DNA of 23,657 nucleotides from Faucicola sp041855445 (GCA_041855445.1 JBHAEG010000071.1:1-23657); one strand, 5' to 3'. Positions 15,446 through 23,586 are shown, counted from the first letter of the stretch. Made by a program: numbers and translations. The notes: generated by a model not told the origin, from the letters alone.

Positions 15446-17132
15446 AACTGTTAATTACTTGAATTCGAGTTTTATGTAACCATTTTTGAATGAGGCTATC
15501 TAAATCACTAGGTTTGTAAGGTTTTGTGCAATAATCTTGCATACCTGCCTGAATATAAATGTCCCTATCACCGTGCATTGCATGAGCAGTCACTGCAATA
15601 ATTGGTGGCAACGTTTCAAAGCGTTGTTTTAATTCTTGCGTTGCTTGTACGCCATCTAAAATTGGCATTTGATGGTCCATTAAAATAATTTGGTATTTAT
15701 CTGGACTTTGGCTAAATATTTCGACAGTTTCTTGTCCATTTTTTGCCAAAGTTACTTCATAACCATATTTTTTTAGACTACGTTGAGCAACTGTTGCATT
15801 GACATCATTATCTTCTGCTAATAGCACATGGGCAGGCAAGCGTTCGCTTTTTATTTGTTCCTCTAAACTTTTAGCCTCCCACTCTTTAAATGTCATTTCA
15901 TCAACTAATTCCATTGGTAAATGAACATGGAAGGTCGAACCTTTATTAACAATACTATGAACATGAATAGACCCTCCCATACCTTCTGCCAATAATTTAC
16001 AAACAGATAAGCCCAATCCTGTACCACCGTAAGTTTGATGTGTGTAACTTCCTGCTTGACGGTAGGCATCAAAAATCGCTTTTAATGAGTTAGGTTTAAT
16101 ACCAATTCCTGTATCGATAACCTCAATATGCAAAAATGTCTGTTGATTTCGCAAATAGCTACTAATTTTAGCAGTAACGCCACCTGTTTTGGTAAATTTA
16201 ATGCCATTATTTACTAAATTCGATAAGATTTGACGTAATCGAATAAAATCAATTTTAATATATTGAGGCAAATCTTTTGCGATTTGTAAATTTAAAAATA
16301 AATTATTTTCTTTGGCATTACCTTGATAAGAATATACAGTATTTCGACATAACTGATATAAATCAGTGGGTAAGGGGTGAAATTCCATTCGTCCAGCTTC
16401 GATTTTGGATAAATCCAATAAATCATTGACAATTGTCAATAAATGCTGGTTTGAGGCTTGAATACTATTGACATATTCACGTTGTTCAGTACTTAAAGCG
16501 GTATTTTGTAATAAATTTAGCATACCCAGAATACCGTTCATGGGCGTGCGGATTTCGTGACTAATATTTGCTAAAAAGTCAGTTTTATTTTGGCTTGCAT
16601 GTTTTGCTAACATTTGCTGACGGCGTAATTCTAAAGTATCCATCACAATTTCTGCAAACTGTTGTAATGTACTTTGTTCTTCTTGGGTCAAAGGAGCATG
16701 TGGCTGATAATCCATTAGGCAGAGAGTCCCTAAAGCGACTTTACCATATTCCTCATCGAGCATAAAAATTGGCACACCTGCATAAAAACGTATAAAAGGC
16801 TCACCAATCACCAAAGGATTATGACGAGAACGCATATCAAGCAAGGTATCTTCAATAATCAAAATGCTTTTTTGGGCGATAGTATAATCACAAAATGCAA
16901 ACTCTCTGGGAGCTCGTTCGATATCTAACCCAATAACAGATTTTAAATGTTGGTCGTCTTTACCAATAAAAGTAATTGCAACAATTGGCGTTTTGAAAAA
17001 TTGTTTTGCTAAATCGGTAATTCTATCAAATGCCAATTCTTTTTTACTATTTGTCAAATCATAGCTTTCTAACATCTCAAGGCGACGTTTTTCGATGTTA
17101 TTATCTCGCAAAAAATTCATTCCTGCCATCAT
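15438..17132 (-). CDS. Soluble GAF-domain hybrid histidine kinase with C-terminal receiver
   Basis: A 564-aa sensor kinase: GAF domain (about 18-168), HisKA with FLANISHEIRTPMNG and phospho-acceptor H192, HATPase with N box (about 301-312), G1 DTGIGI (340-345) and G2 GGTGLGL (369-375), then a receiver (about 434-552) with E440/D441, phospho-acceptor D486 (LMDHQMPILDG), T515 and K537. There is no signal peptide or membrane helix, so it should sense a cytoplasmic signal. No separate response regulator or Hpt protein is adjacent. It overlaps nhaP by 8 nt. Three ATGs (17132, 17129, 17120) are close together; an AGAAGG site spaces best with 17129. The ligand and output are unknown. Confidence 0.93.
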   Translation of the reverse strand: MMAGMNFLRDNNIEKRRLEMLESYDLTNSKKELAFDRITDLAKQFFKTPIVAITFIGKDDQHLKSVIGLDIERAPREFAFCDYTIAQKSILIIEDTLLDMRSRHNPLVIGEPFIRFYAGVPIFMLDEEYGKVALGTLCLMDYQPHAPLTQEEQSTLQQFAEIVMDTLELRRQQMLAKHASQNKTDFLANISHEIRTPMNGILGMLNLLQNTALSTEQREYVNSIQASNQHLLTIVNDLLDLSKIEAGRMEFHPLPTDLYQLCRNTVYSYQGNAKENNLFLNLQIAKDLPQYIKIDFIRLRQILSNLVNNGIKFTKTGGVTAKISSYLRNQQTFLHIEVIDTGIGIKPNSLKAIFDAYRQAGSYTHQTYGGTGLGLSVCKLLAEGMGGSIHVHSIVNKGSTFHVHLPMELVDEMTFKEWEAKSLEEQIKSERLPAHVLLAEDNDVNATVAQRSLKKYGYEVTLAKNGQETVEIFSQSPDKYQIILMDHQMPILDGVQATQELKQRFETLPPIIAVTAHAMHGDRDIYIQAGMQDYCTKPYKPSDLDSLIQKWLHKTRIQVINSYG

Positions 17133-17163
17133 TACCTTCTATCATGAAAATAAAAACTATTGT

Positions 17164-17958
17164 TTAGCGTAGGCTTTCTGCAACCATTACCATACCCATT
17201 ACAGAGGTAACAGCAACAGCGGAGCCATAGCCCCCACACTGCAATCCGCTAGTTTGACACGTTGTATCTATGATAGGTGGCTGACTAGAAAACACACACT
17301 TAATACCAAATTTTTCGCTTAAATCACGATTAATTTGGTGTTGCTGGCGTAAACGTTGCCGTAATTTTGCCAACAGCGGGTCTTGAAAGGTATCTTTTAA
17401 ATCGCTCACTTGAATGCTTAACGGGTCGGTTTTTCCACCTGCCCCACCTGCCACAATTAATTTTAACTTATTAAAACGGCAATGTAGAGCAATCGCTACC
17501 TTTGCATTCATATCATCGATACAGTCAAGTATTATGATATGCTTCCCCTGTTCCTTGAGTAATTTTACTTGCTCACGGTTGGGTAACAATAGTTTTATAT
17601 TATTTTTATTTAAAAAATCGTCAATTAAATTTAGACAAACTTGCGGATTAATCTGATAAATACGTTCTGCCATTGCAGTGATTTTGCTTTTACCAAAATT
17701 GCTATCTAAAGCAGGCAATTGTCTATTAACATTAGACGCAACGAGTACGTCCATATCTATCAAAGTGATTTCCCCGACCCCTGTTCGAGCCAATCCCTCT
17801 GCTACCCATGAGCCAACACCACCCACCCCAATAACGTACGCATGGGTATTTTCAAATCGAGAAAATTTGTTAGCACCATATAGCTTTTGCGTCCCTGTAA
17901 AACGCCGTTGATATTGGTTTAACTCATTGTTATTTAACATATTTTCAGGATTTTTCAT
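17164..17958 (-). CDS. tcdA: tRNA threonylcarbamoyladenosine dehydratase TcdA (CsdL/YgdL)
   Basis: ATP-dependent E1-like enzyme that cyclises t6A37 to ct6A in ANN-decoding tRNAs, in the cytoplasm. The 264-aa protein has the ThiF/MoeB/E1 fold: nucleotide-binding GVGGVGSWVAEGLARTG (44-60), IDMDVLVASNVNRQLPAL (67-84; the Asp and Arg that contact ATP), and the TcdA-type C-terminus LQCGGYGSAVAVTSVMGM. E1 paralogues MoeB and ThiF are less likely because the zinc CxxC pairs are absent. The frame overlaps tatD by 14 nt. An ATG at 17940 (residue 7) would remove the overlap and bring the N-terminus nearer to E. coli TcdA. Neither start has a clear ribosome site. Confidence 0.9.
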   Translation of the reverse strand: MKNPENMLNNNELNQYQRRFTGTQKLYGANKFSRFENTHAYVIGVGGVGSWVAEGLARTGVGEITLIDMDVLVASNVNRQLPALDSNFGKSKITAMAERIYQINPQVCLNLIDDFLNKNNIKLLLPNREQVKLLKEQGKHIIILDCIDDMNAKVAIALHCRFNKLKLIVAGGAGGKTDPLSIQVSDLKDTFQDPLLAKLRQRLRQQHQINRDLSEKFGIKCVFSSQPPIIDTTCQTSGLQCGGYGSAVAVTSVMGMVMVAESLR

Positions 17959-18802
17959 AAGGGTATTGCCAAGTAGTTTGTAATGCAGAAATACTATTTT
18001 GCCATAATTTTTTTGAAAGTAATACTTTATCTATATTTAATAATTGTGACAATTCGTTAAACACAAAAATCAGGTTTGCAGGGACATTTCGATACTGATG
18101 AGAGGCATGACAGGCAAGCGGAGTCATATCAGGGCAATCAGTTTCGATAACAATACTGTCTAAACCCATTGATTTTACTAGCTCTAGCATGGTTTTACGC
18201 AATTTTTTTGCGTTAGGATTAGTGACCTGTCCAGTGATGCCTATTTTAAATCCTAATTTAACAAACTGTTTAGCTTCTTGAATGCCTCCACTAAAGCTAT
18301 GGGCAATACCACCAAGAGTAAACTTTTGATTTTTTAGGATTTTAATGACATCAGCATGTGATTTACGAACATGTAACAATACAGGCAAATTGTAATTTTT
18401 TGCAAGATTAAGTTGTTCAATAAAAAAGTTTTGTTGCTTACGATAATTATCAACAAATTTCATTTCTTCAGTAAAAGTATCTAGTCCAATCTCTCCAATT
18501 GCAACTAATTGATTTTCTTTAATAAAATTTTCAAGAATAGCTAAATCTTGAAAACTATGCTCAGTAATATAGAATGGATGTAAACCAAACGAAAGATGAG
18601 TTTTTGGCACAAACAAACTTTTTTTGGTAAATTCAACCATTTGTCGATTTATATTTACCATTTGTCGGAAGTGCTTTGCTAAAAATCCAACTAAAACAAT
18701 ATGATAGACTCCTGATTGATACGCTAAAATAGATTGTTTTTCACGGTCATGGTCAAAACAATCAACATCAAAATGGGTATGAGTATCAATCATGGGGTAC
18801 AT
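17945..18802 (-). CDS. TatD-family metal-dependent hydrolase
   Basis: Member of the TatD-type amidohydrolase family (metal-dependent DNases and related enzymes; cytoplasmic). The 285-aa protein starts with the metal motif DTHTHFD (6-12) and continues with SFGLHPF, VAIGEIGLD (metal Glu), VLLHVRKSHAD, GIAHSFSGG and a final ETDCPDMTP (metal Asp). All expected metal ligands are visible. The ATG at 18802 has an AAGGAA site about 8 nt upstream; a second ATG lies three codons in. It follows the DUF3298 gene by 20 nt. It could be any of the TatD paralogues (TatD, YcfH, YjjV); the shorter divergent sequence suggests a YjjV-like one. The specific substrate is unknown. Confidence 0.88.
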   Translation of the reverse strand: MYPMIDTHTHFDVDCFDHDREKQSILAYQSGVYHIVLVGFLAKHFRQMVNINRQMVEFTKKSLFVPKTHLSFGLHPFYITEHSFQDLAILENFIKENQLVAIGEIGLDTFTEEMKFVDNYRKQQNFFIEQLNLAKNYNLPVLLHVRKSHADVIKILKNQKFTLGGIAHSFSGGIQEAKQFVKLGFKIGITGQVTNPNAKKLRKTMLELVKSMGLDSIVIETDCPDMTPLACHASHQYRNVPANLIFVFNELSQLLNIDKVLLSKKLWQNSISALQTTWQYPYEKS

Positions 18803-18822
18803 CTTTAATATTCCTTGAATTA

Positions 18823-19641
18823 CTACAAATATTCAGGTTTTATAATACCTTTTAGCTGTTGATAGGGAATGACTAATTCAGGCATACCCATCGCATAGGG
18901 GGTAATTTCATAAGGTTGATATAAAAACTGAACTCCTTCTTTAGTAAAAGTAAAATTATCTGTTAAATGAAATTCCCAACTTTGCAAATGCTCTTCTGGA
19001 TTAGTTTCAGCATTAATTAACCATGTTTTAAATGATTGTTTAACAATATTTTCTAATGCAGATTTTTTATTGGGTAATAAAATATCATCAAGTGTAAGCA
19101 ACTGTTTATTTTTCATATCAAATGCAAAATGATTAACGTAACTGATACCATGAGCTCCACCCATGTATGAAAAACCTGAAATATCAATCATTTCAATATT
19201 GGATTTGTGACCAATGTATTTAGGTTCAACACTAATAGCTATTAAAGGTGTATTTCTGTCATCTGTCATTTCCATGAGTTCTTTATTCTCTGTAATGAGT
19301 TTTTGTAACCCTTTGGTTAATTGTTCAGCATATTGGCTATCTGTTGGGGTTGCTGTCTGAGTAAACTGTTGCCATTTTTGTGCCATATTGCTATTGTCAT
19401 TTTCATCAATGTTTATAAAATGAGAAACAACGGCTTTATTAATTGTTGCGTCAATCCAAGAATATCCTGTATCAACCAGTTGATATTCTAATTCTGGACA
19501 TATTTTCCCACAATTATTGAAAATATCGTTATTAATACCAACATATTTTTGTTGAAAATAAAAATCTTGAGCAATTGTTGTATTTATTGATAAACAAAAG
19601 CTGATAAAAGCTGATATGATTAATAATAATGATTTTAACAT
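18823..19641 (-). CDS. Exported DUF3298 (RsiV-like) domain protein
   Basis: 272-aa exported protein: hydrophobic signal sequence (about 1-24, cleavage near IAQ), a middle part with two cysteines (44 and 48), and a C-terminal DUF3298 domain with the marker YMGGAHG (about 158-164) and the closing pattern FLYQPYEITPYAMGMPELVIPYQQL. DUF3298 occurs in RsiV-type anti-sigma factors and in PdaC-like cell-wall proteins, but here there is no anti-sigma part and no sigma gene nearby. It is probably periplasmic; its function is unknown. The ATG at 19641 has a GAGGA site about 11 nt upstream and a good promoter. It is the first gene of the eight-gene run. Confidence 0.82.
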   Translation of the reverse strand: MLKSLLLIISAFISFCLSINTTIAQDFYFQQKYVGINNDIFNNCGKICPELEYQLVDTGYSWIDATINKAVVSHFINIDENDNSNMAQKWQQFTQTATPTDSQYAEQLTKGLQKLITENKELMEMTDDRNTPLIAISVEPKYIGHKSNIEMIDISGFSYMGGAHGISYVNHFAFDMKNKQLLTLDDILLPNKKSALENIVKQSFKTWLINAETNPEEHLQSWEFHLTDNFTFTKEGVQFLYQPYEITPYAMGMPELVIPYQQLKGIIKPEYL

Positions 19642-19680
19642 AAATAATTTGTCCTCAATTATTCACTCAATTAATTTTTT

Positions 19681-19709
19681 ACTATAATCTATCAAGATAA
19701 ATTAATCAA
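19681..19709 (-). promoter_or_regulatory. Predicted sigma-70 promoter for the DUF3298-to-mcrC gene run
   Basis: Minus strand: -35 TTGATT (19704-19709), 17-nt spacer, -10 TATAGT (19681-19686), giving a leader of about 33 nt before the DUF3298 ATG. It is the only convincing promoter I see for the eight genes down to 11057; internal promoters inside genes were not excluded. Confidence 0.55.
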
Positions 19710-19788
19710 AACCACCTCAAAAACAATAAATTGTCATATTATTAAAAAATTTGTTAGTTAAAATATATAATTAAATAAAAAATTGTCA

Positions 19789-19818
19789 TTGACATATATT
19801 TATTTGCGGTGATTATAG
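19789..19818 (+). promoter_or_regulatory. Possible sigma-70 promoter for rpoN
   Basis: A perfect -35 TTGACA (19789-19794) is followed after 17-18 nt by a weaker -10 (ATTATA or TTATAG, 19812-19818). It would give a leader of about 190 nt. The extended -10 at 19971-19976 is a competing, closer start. Confidence 0.4.
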
Positions 19819-20017
19819 CATAGAGATTGTGGCAAATAATAATTGATTATAACTATATTGAAATTCAAAATAAAATTATTATTGTAACAAAGAAAAAAGA
19901 AATATTAACAATATAACTATGAAATGTTACTAAAACTATATTATATACTGTGTACTGCCATAAAAAATGGTACAATAATTGTATTAATGAAATTTAGCAA
20001 AATAAGAGAAAATCACC

Positions 20018-21568
20018 ATGAAAATGGGCTTAGGAGCAAAACTGACAACGGGGGTTACACTTACTCCACAAATGCAACAGGCAATCCGTCTATTGCAATT
20101 GTCCAGCCTTGAGCTTGAACAGGAAGTCCAATTAAAACTTGATAGTAATCCTTTGTTAGAGCGTGAAGATAACTGGACAGATGATAATTTGGAAATTATA
20201 AAATCTGATGATAATCCATTGTCTTATAGTGATAGTATTCGTACAGATAAAGAATTTGATGATGATAATGAATATTATGAATATGGCAGTGATGGGGTTG
20301 ATATTGCTGAATATTTATCAACAAATCAGTTAGAAATGACAGTCGATACACAATGGGACGAGATTTATACACATGAACCAACAGGATTGTCTCAGCCAGA
20401 TGTGAATGAACTTGATGATGATTTTAAATTTAGTACGCAGGGGAATATTCAAGACCATATTCGTTGGCAATTAAATTTTAAACATTTATCTGATATTGAA
20501 AAAATGATGGCGGAATATTTAATTGATAGCATGGACGATAAAGGATTTATCCATCTATCAACAGATGAATTATTTCATAGTTTAGATATGATGTTGGCAT
20601 TTTATCAAGTTGAAGAAGTAGAGCTTTCTCCTGATGATATAGAGGTTGTCATTAAGCATATCCAAAGTTGTGAACCGCTGGGTGTTGGGGCAAGAAATTT
20701 GGCAGAATGTTTATTATTACAATTGAATAAATTACCCAAAGATACCCCTTATTTGACTCAGGCAAAAAAATTACTTGCCCATACAGAGTATTTTATTAAT
20801 AATAATATCAATGCGTTACTAAAAGAAACAGATTTATCATTAGAAGATATTCAGCCAAGTTTAGCATTATTGCGTACATTAAATCCTAATCCTGCATTAA
20901 GCTATCAACAACAACAGGCACAATTTGATTTTGCTCCAGAAAGCTATGATATTCCTGATGTTTTAGTGAGCCAAACTAAAACGGGCTGGCAAGTACGTCT
21001 TAATCCTGAAACACTACCAAGACTCAAGATTAATCAAGATTATGTGAATTTGATTAATCGACATGACAACAGCGAACAAGGATTATATTTAAAAGAACAA
21101 TTGTCTGATGCTCGATTATTTATTCGTAGTATTGAAGAGAGAAATCAGAATTTATTAAAAGTGGCAACCTGTATTGTGAAGCGTCAGCAAGGATTTTTTG
21201 AACATGGCGTAACAGCAATGCAACCAATGATTTTAAAAGATGTTGCTGATGAAGTAGGATTACATGAATCAACTGTCTCTCGGATTACTACTAGTAAAAC
21301 AATTTTGACATCTAAAGGATTGTTTAGTTTAAAATATTTCTTTTCAAGTCAAGTGAGTGGTAGCGATGGTGATGGTGTTTCTTCAACGGCTATCAGTGCC
21401 ATGATAAAGCAAATGATAGCTGAAGAAAATCCAAAAAAACCATTATCAGATAATGCGATTATGGATAAATTAAAAGCAGAAGGCATTGATATTGCCCGCC
21501 GAACAGTGACGAAGTACCGTGAAGCGATGAATATTGGCTCATCAACTCAAAGAAAACAGCGGTTTTAG
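20018..21568 (+). CDS. rpoN: RNA polymerase sigma-54 factor RpoN
   Basis: Alternative sigma factor for -24/-12 promoters that need an AAA+ activator (nitrogen, pilus, motility genes). The 516-aa protein has all regions: Q/L-rich region I (TPQMQQAIRLLQLSSLELEQ, 16-35), a very acidic region II (about 50-130), the core-binding domain (about 135-300), an HTH region (LKDVADEVGLHESTVSRIT, about 407-425) and the RpoN box ARRTVTKYRE (493-502). The ATG at 20018 has an AAGAGA site. The usual downstream genes hpf and ptsN are absent; the convergent thiS stop lies 13 nt away. The upstream genes face away, so lptB is not adjacent in this window either. Confidence 0.97.
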   Translation: MKMGLGAKLTTGVTLTPQMQQAIRLLQLSSLELEQEVQLKLDSNPLLEREDNWTDDNLEIIKSDDNPLSYSDSIRTDKEFDDDNEYYEYGSDGVDIAEYLSTNQLEMTVDTQWDEIYTHEPTGLSQPDVNELDDDFKFSTQGNIQDHIRWQLNFKHLSDIEKMMAEYLIDSMDDKGFIHLSTDELFHSLDMMLAFYQVEEVELSPDDIEVVIKHIQSCEPLGVGARNLAECLLLQLNKLPKDTPYLTQAKKLLAHTEYFINNNINALLKETDLSLEDIQPSLALLRTLNPNPALSYQQQQAQFDFAPESYDIPDVLVSQTKTGWQVRLNPETLPRLKINQDYVNLINRHDNSEQGLYLKEQLSDARLFIRSIEERNQNLLKVATCIVKRQQGFFEHGVTAMQPMILKDVADEVGLHESTVSRITTSKTILTSKGLFSLKYFFSSQVSGSDGDGVSSTAISAMIKQMIAEENPKKPLSDNAIMDKLKAEGIDIARRTVTKYREAMNIGSSTQRKQRF

Positions 21569-21581
21569 TTAAGCTAATTAT

Positions 21582-21782
21582 TTAGCCACCGCCGACCGCT
21601 TGTACGACTTCTATCGCTAAATTATTTTCTAAGGGGTATTCTGCTAGTTTGCTTTTTGGGACAAGTGAGCCGTTAATTTCTACGGCAAATCGTCCTTTGC
21701 TAAGTTGCAAATCATTAAGTAAATCTAATAAGATTTTTTTATCAGTTTGAATGATTTCGCCATTTAATGTTAATTGAAACAT
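21582..21782 (-). CDS. thiS: Sulfur carrier protein ThiS
   Basis: Small ubiquitin-like protein whose C-terminal Gly-Gly is adenylated by ThiF or MoeB and thiocarboxylated to give sulfur to the thiazole of thiamine via ThiG. The 66-aa product has the ThiS fold pattern (FQLTLNGE start; RFAVEINGSLVPKSKL) and ends AVGGG. The ATG at 21782 has an AAGGA site. No thiG or other thi gene is adjacent, since the next gene downstream is the convergent rpoN. MoaD is less likely because the Asn-Gly turn and the VEINGSLVPK strand are ThiS-like. Confidence 0.88.
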   Translation of the reverse strand: MFQLTLNGEIIQTDKKILLDLLNDLQLSKGRFAVEINGSLVPKSKLAEYPLENNLAIEVVQAVGGG

Positions 21783-21854
21783 AGATTATCCTTAAGTTTA
21801 GGGATTAAAAACTAGAGTAACAGAATTTTTTAGCAAAATCGATGAATTTTCGAT

Positions 21855-21885
21855 AAAAAAATACCCAGATGAGTTGGCATCTGGG
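21855..21885 (-). terminator. Intrinsic terminator downstream of the PspC-domain gene
   Basis: Minus strand: a perfect 8-bp stem CCCAGATG/CATCTGGG with a 6-nt loop, then TA and seven T (21855-21861). It lies 40 nt after the stop of the PspC-domain gene and insulates thiS from it. Confidence 0.88.
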
Positions 21886-21925
21886 CAGGAGGAAAACGGA
21901 ATATAGAGCGTTTTTAGTTATAAAA

Positions 21926-22147
21926 TTAATAGTTTTGATAAGAGTTTGCGGTTGCATTGGGCATAATGACCCATAATATGGCGTAAATTAAAATACCAGG
22001 CACAGCAACACTTGCACTTGATAAAACAATAAAGGCTAGACGTGTAATATTTGGACTCCAACCTAAATACTCCGCAATACCTCCCATAACACCTGCTATC
22101 ATACGATGTTGTCTAGAGCGATGGAGTTTCATCAGTTTTTGAGCCAT
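21926..22147 (-). CDS. Small PspC-domain inner-membrane protein
   Basis: A 73-aa protein consisting only of a PspC domain: basic N-terminus (LHRSRQHRMIAGVMGGIAEYLGW, about 8-30), then one long hydrophobic helix (about 36-63) ending LWVIMP. In the phage-shock system PspC is a membrane sensor partner of PspB. Here no pspA, pspB or pspF is near, so this is a stand-alone PspC-domain protein of unknown role, perhaps in envelope stress. The ATG at 22147 has a weak AGGG site; the Met at residue 6 is an alternative. It has its own terminator and a TATAAT box (22182-22187) upstream, so it is probably a single-gene unit divergent from nadR. Confidence 0.87.
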   Translation of the reverse strand: MAQKLMKLHRSRQHRMIAGVMGGIAEYLGWSPNITRLAFIVLSSASVAVPGILIYAILWVIMPNATANSYQNY

Positions 22148-22292
22148 ATTTTTATGAACCCTAATTGTTTAAGTCCTGATAATTATAATCATTTTTTAAT
22201 CTTTTGTGTGAGTTTTCTTGTTTGGCTTTAGTAATTATCGTTACGGTATTTTTTCACTCTATATTGAAATATTGAGAATTATTAGTTTTTTT

Positions 22293-22324
22293 AGGGGTAT
22301 TTGTGATAAAAATTAATATCCCCT
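22293..22324. repeat. Imperfect inverted repeat touching the nadR promoter
   Basis: AGGGG-TATT (22293-22301) and AATA-T-CCCCT (22314-22324) form a 9-bp dyad with a one-base bulge. The right arm's last T is the first base of the predicted -35 box TTGACG. It may be an operator for a regulator of nadR. No T run follows on either strand, so it does not look like a terminator. Confidence 0.4.
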
Positions 22325-22351
22325 TGACGGTTTATTGTTGTAGGTTACTTT
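22324..22351 (+). promoter_or_regulatory. Possible sigma-70 promoter for nadR
   Basis: -35 TTGACG (22324-22329), 16-nt spacer, -10 TACTTT (22346-22351). The -10 is only a partial match. The leader would be about 75 nt. Confidence 0.4.
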
Positions 22352-22420
22352 TATTTTGTTTGAAAATCTATTGTCTTTGTTATTATTGATGATTATGATT
22401 GTGTTAATAAGCTAATGTAT

Positions 22421-22426
22421 AGGAGA
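22421..22426 (+). promoter_or_regulatory. Ribosome-binding site that fixes the nadR start
   Basis: AGGAGA at 22421-22426. It is downstream of the first ATG (22415), abuts the second (22427) and is 7 nt from the third (22433). Only the third has workable spacing. Confidence 0.75.
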
Positions 22427-22432
22427 ATGGCA

Positions 22433-23464
22433 ATGGGGCGTTCAGGATTGATGATTGGGCATTTTGAGCCATTGCATTTGGGTCATGTGAGTAGTATTTT
22501 ACACGCATCTGGGCAGGTGACAGATTTGCATATTGTGATTACCCCACACCCACAGCCAAATCCGAATTTTTCAATCAGTTTAAAGGATAAAGCAAGGTGG
22601 ATAACTCAGGCGTTTGCTCATTTGCCATTTATTCATGTACATTTATTTCCTGAAATGGTTATTCCTGCTCGTGATGCTGACCATCGTTTTTTACAAATTG
22701 ATAAGGTGAATTTTTATTTAGAGCGAATATTAGAAAAATTACCAGAAATAAATCAACCTTTGGTGTTGTTTATTGATGAAGAACATCCATTGGCAAAATT
22801 AGAATTAATGTTACCTGTGGTAACAACGCCTGTGCAAAAACAATATCATAGTTCATTAATTCAGCAAAATCCCGCTGAGTTTTGGCAGGCAATTCACCCA
22901 AAAGCTCGTAGTGATTATATTAAAACGGTGGCGATTGTGGGTGGAGAAAGTTCAGGAAAAACGACATTGGTGCATAAGTTAGCAAATTATTATGGAGCAA
23001 GTTATGCGTTAGAAATGGGGAGGGTATTTGTTGAAACGGATTTGGGCGGTCGAGAGTTAAGTATGCAATATGATGATTATCCATTAATGGCAATCAATCA
23101 TATACAGGCAATTCGACAGGCTCGTCAGTGTGCGTCTGCACCATTGGTGATTGTAGATACAGATTTTGTGACAACGCAAGCATTTTGTGAGGAATATGAG
23201 GGTAAAAAACATCCTTTTTTAACGGCGTGTATTAATGAGTTTCATTTAGATTATACGATTATGTTAAGTAATAATACGCCATGGATTGATGATGGGTTAC
23301 GTTCGTTAGGTAGTGATAAAGATAGAAAACGTTTTGAACAGCGATTATTACGTTTATTTTCTCGTCATCATATTCAACTATTTATGGTGAATTGTACTGA
23401 TTATCATCAACGTTTTTTGCAGGTTGTTAATTTTATTGATAAACATATTTTTAATTATAATTAG
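22433..23464 (+). CDS. nadR: NadR-type bifunctional NMN adenylyltransferase / ribosylnicotinamide kinase
   Basis: NAD salvage enzyme of the cytoplasm: the kinase half phosphorylates nicotinamide riboside to NMN, and the other half joins NMN to ATP to make NAD. From the ATG at 22433 it is 343 aa. The N-terminal nucleotidyltransferase domain (about 1-160) has GHFEPLHLGH with the HxGH site at 15-18. The kinase domain (about 164-343) has Walker A GGESSGKTT (170-178), then EMGRVFVET and VDTDFVTTQAF. The N-terminal HTH repressor domain of enterobacterial NadR is absent, so it should not regulate nad genes itself. The open frame begins 18 nt earlier, but the ribosome site lies inside that extension. 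No pnuC is adjacent. Confidence 0.9.
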   Translation: MGRSGLMIGHFEPLHLGHVSSILHASGQVTDLHIVITPHPQPNPNFSISLKDKARWITQAFAHLPFIHVHLFPEMVIPARDADHRFLQIDKVNFYLERILEKLPEINQPLVLFIDEEHPLAKLELMLPVVTTPVQKQYHSSLIQQNPAEFWQAIHPKARSDYIKTVAIVGGESSGKTTLVHKLANYYGASYALEMGRVFVETDLGGRELSMQYDDYPLMAINHIQAIRQARQCASAPLVIVDTDFVTTQAFCEEYEGKKHPFLTACINEFHLDYTIMLSNNTPWIDDGLRSLGSDKDRKRFEQRLLRLFSRHHIQLFMVNCTDYHQRFLQVVNFIDKHIFNYN

Positions 23465-23526
23465 AATAATTGAGTTTGTAGGGCAAAGTAATTTTTAGGG
23501 TTACTAACTGCTCTTTAAATCTAACT

Positions 23527-23563
23527 AAATCTACTCATTTCTTACTAAAATAAGTAGAGATTT
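23527..23563 (+). repeat. Imperfect palindrome upstream of tnpB, candidate left end of the element
   Basis: AAATCTACT (23527-23535) pairs with AGTAGAGATTT (23553-23563): 9 bp with a two-base bulge. A smaller hairpin CTTA/TAAG (23541-23554) lies inside. IS200/IS605-family ends are subterminal imperfect hairpins of this kind rather than inverted repeats, so this may be the left end. No transposition boundary can be proven here. Confidence 0.4.
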
Positions 23564-23577
23564 ACACATATAACTCC

Positions 23578-23586
23578 TGTTATAAT
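23578..23586 (+). promoter_or_regulatory. Extended -10 promoter directly in front of tnpB
   Basis: TGT followed by a perfect TATAAT (23581-23586). The -35 region is poor (TTTACA at 23561-23566 is only 14 nt away), but an extended -10 can work without one. The predicted transcription start falls on or within a base of the tnpB ATG. Confidence 0.55.

Larger units (their letters stand above)
19642..20017. other. Divergent intergenic region between the DUF3298 gene and rpoN
   Basis: 376 bp of very AT-rich DNA without a credible gene. It holds one predicted promoter facing each way (listed separately) and a second possible rpoN start signal, an extended -10 (TGG then TACAAT at 19971-19976) without a good -35. 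I see no RNA gene or strong hairpin. A 62-codon open frame from 19924 is a shadow overlapping the start of rpoN in another frame. Confidence 0.6.

Noticed and set aside
21573..21586. GCTAA/TTAGC hairpin between the rpoN and thiS stops
   Set aside because: Only 5 bp and no T run on either strand; it may slow polymerase but is not a supported terminator.
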